Assembly: GCF_007559435.1 (NCBI RefSeq)
Contig: NZ_VMBP01000003.1
Coordinates: 1 to 64,000, forward strand
Origin: Ancylobacter moscoviensis
GTDB taxonomy: Bacteria > Pseudomonadota > Alphaproteobacteria > Rhizobiales > Xanthobacteraceae
Direction of reading: 5' to 3'
Length of the DNA: 64,000 nucleotides
Shown: piece after piece, positions 63,638 through 64,000 of the stretch
Position numbering within the stretch: the stretch's first letter is position 1
How the letters are laid out: each line of letters opens with the position of its first letter
Translations under genes and position numbers: made by a program
Notes under the pieces: model-generated
The model's database searches: none
Told to the model about the DNA's origin: nothing
Seen by the model: only the letters and a program-made list of their open reading frames with translations

Positions 63638-64000
63638 CACACGATCCGGAAATAGCCCATCATCCCGGTCTCCATATGCTCCAGGATGTGGCAATGGAAC
63701 ACCCAGTCGCCCGGCGCGGCGACGAAGGCGACCGTCACCGCCTCGCCGGGCTGCACCAGCACCGTATCGGCGAAATGGCGCGGCAGGCGGTCGAGGCTCG
63801 ACGACAGCACCTCGAAGGCGTGGCCGTGCAGGTGCACGGGATGGGGGAAGCGCGTCTCGTTCTTGATCTCGACGGCATAGGAGCGGCCCGTCGTCATGCG
63901 CGCCAGCGGCGGCGGCACGTTGCGGCGACTGCCGGTCGGCCAGGATTCGGAATCGATGCCCCAATAGGTGGTCGAGCCGACGCACAGGCTGTCGAGCAGC
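63637..64000 (-). CDS. Multicopper oxidase, C-terminal part (runs off the right edge)
   Basis: About 120 C-terminal residues are present. They include HPVHLHGH and HCHILEHMETGMM, which supply the type 1, 2 and 3 copper ligands of a laccase-like multicopper oxidase; the axial residue at the end of the second motif is Met. The stop codon overlaps the di-haem oxidoreductase start (TGATG), so translation is coupled. The N-terminal domains lie outside the window. In this neighbourhood the oxidase may oxidise ferrous or cuprous ions, which is inference. The gene is cut only by the window edge. Confidence 0.9.
   Translation of the reverse strand, partial: LLDSLCVGSTTYWGIDSESWPTGSRRNVPPPLARMTTGRSYAVEIKNETRFPHPVHLHGHAFEVLSSSLDRLPRHFADTVLVQPGEAVTVAFVAAPGDWVFHCHILEHMETGMMGYFRIV

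Overview
The window is high-GC DNA typical of a free-living alphaproteobacterium of the order Hyphomicrobiales. Supporting signs are an aap-type general amino acid ABC system, a urt-ure urea cluster, a DUF2336 protein, the tRNA-Tyr/tRNA-Gly/tuf arrangement with rlmB divergent, and TGATG/ATGA gene couplings. A Xanthobacteraceae-like genome (Ancylobacter/Starkeya type) is a reasonable guess from gene content, but it is inference. Almost all of the window is ordinary, densely packed chromosome. No complete mobile element, prophage, CRISPR array or rRNA gene is visible.

Layout. Positions 1-1716 hold the start of tuf (EF-Tu), tRNA-Gly and tRNA-Tyr behind one strong promoter on the minus strand, and rlmB on the plus strand. 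Positions 2085-5423 hold an MHS-type transporter and three small minus-strand genes (RidA, an OmpA-domain protein, a Cys-rich periplasmic protein). Positions 5790-7094 are the one clearly foreign patch: a lower-GC methyltransferase back to back with the 3' remnant of a tyrosine recombinase, just upstream of tRNA-Thr(TGT). Positions 7503-11344 hold a Pro/Met/Gln-rich membrane protein, a YedY/sulfite-oxidase-like enzyme, a TerC-family protein and a lytic transglycosylase with a SPOR-like end. Positions 11484-15775 are a four-gene spermidine/putrescine-type ABC operon. Positions 15898-25072 are short housekeeping and hypothetical genes (MBL-fold hydrolase, DUF3297, CutA, NAD kinase, DUF2336, nitroreductase plus flavin reductase, L,D-transpeptidase lipoprotein, orphan ParA). 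Positions 25415-31692 are the coupled tamA-tamB pair for outer-membrane assembly. Positions 31700-36853 hold an SDR, a photolyase, and a cysK-alaX-sseA cluster.

Positions 36959-41482 (aapJQMP) and 47330-58634 (urtABCDE-ureD-ureAB-ureC-ureE-ureF-ureG) are two nitrogen-scavenging operons. Both have an upstream sequence on the correct strand that fits the sigma-54 -24/-12 promoter pattern, which points to joint control by nitrogen limitation. The urea cluster imports urea and hydrolyses it from a single transcription unit. It carries a fused gamma-beta urease subunit and a UreE with an extremely His-rich tail. Between the two operons lie metC, a GT39-type membrane glycosyltransferase and a GAF-PAS-GGDEF-EAL protein. 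The right end (60106-64000) holds a multicopper oxidase, a di-haem thiol oxidoreductase, an imelysin and a DUF1513 protein in one tightly packed unit of the kind linked to iron or copper handling.

No wholly new system can be proven from the sequence. The strongest leads are the paired sigma-54 sites, the UreE metal-store tail with the urease subunit fusion, the integrase scar with its methyltransferase cargo, and the two matching palindromes flanking the polyamine-type binding-protein gene.
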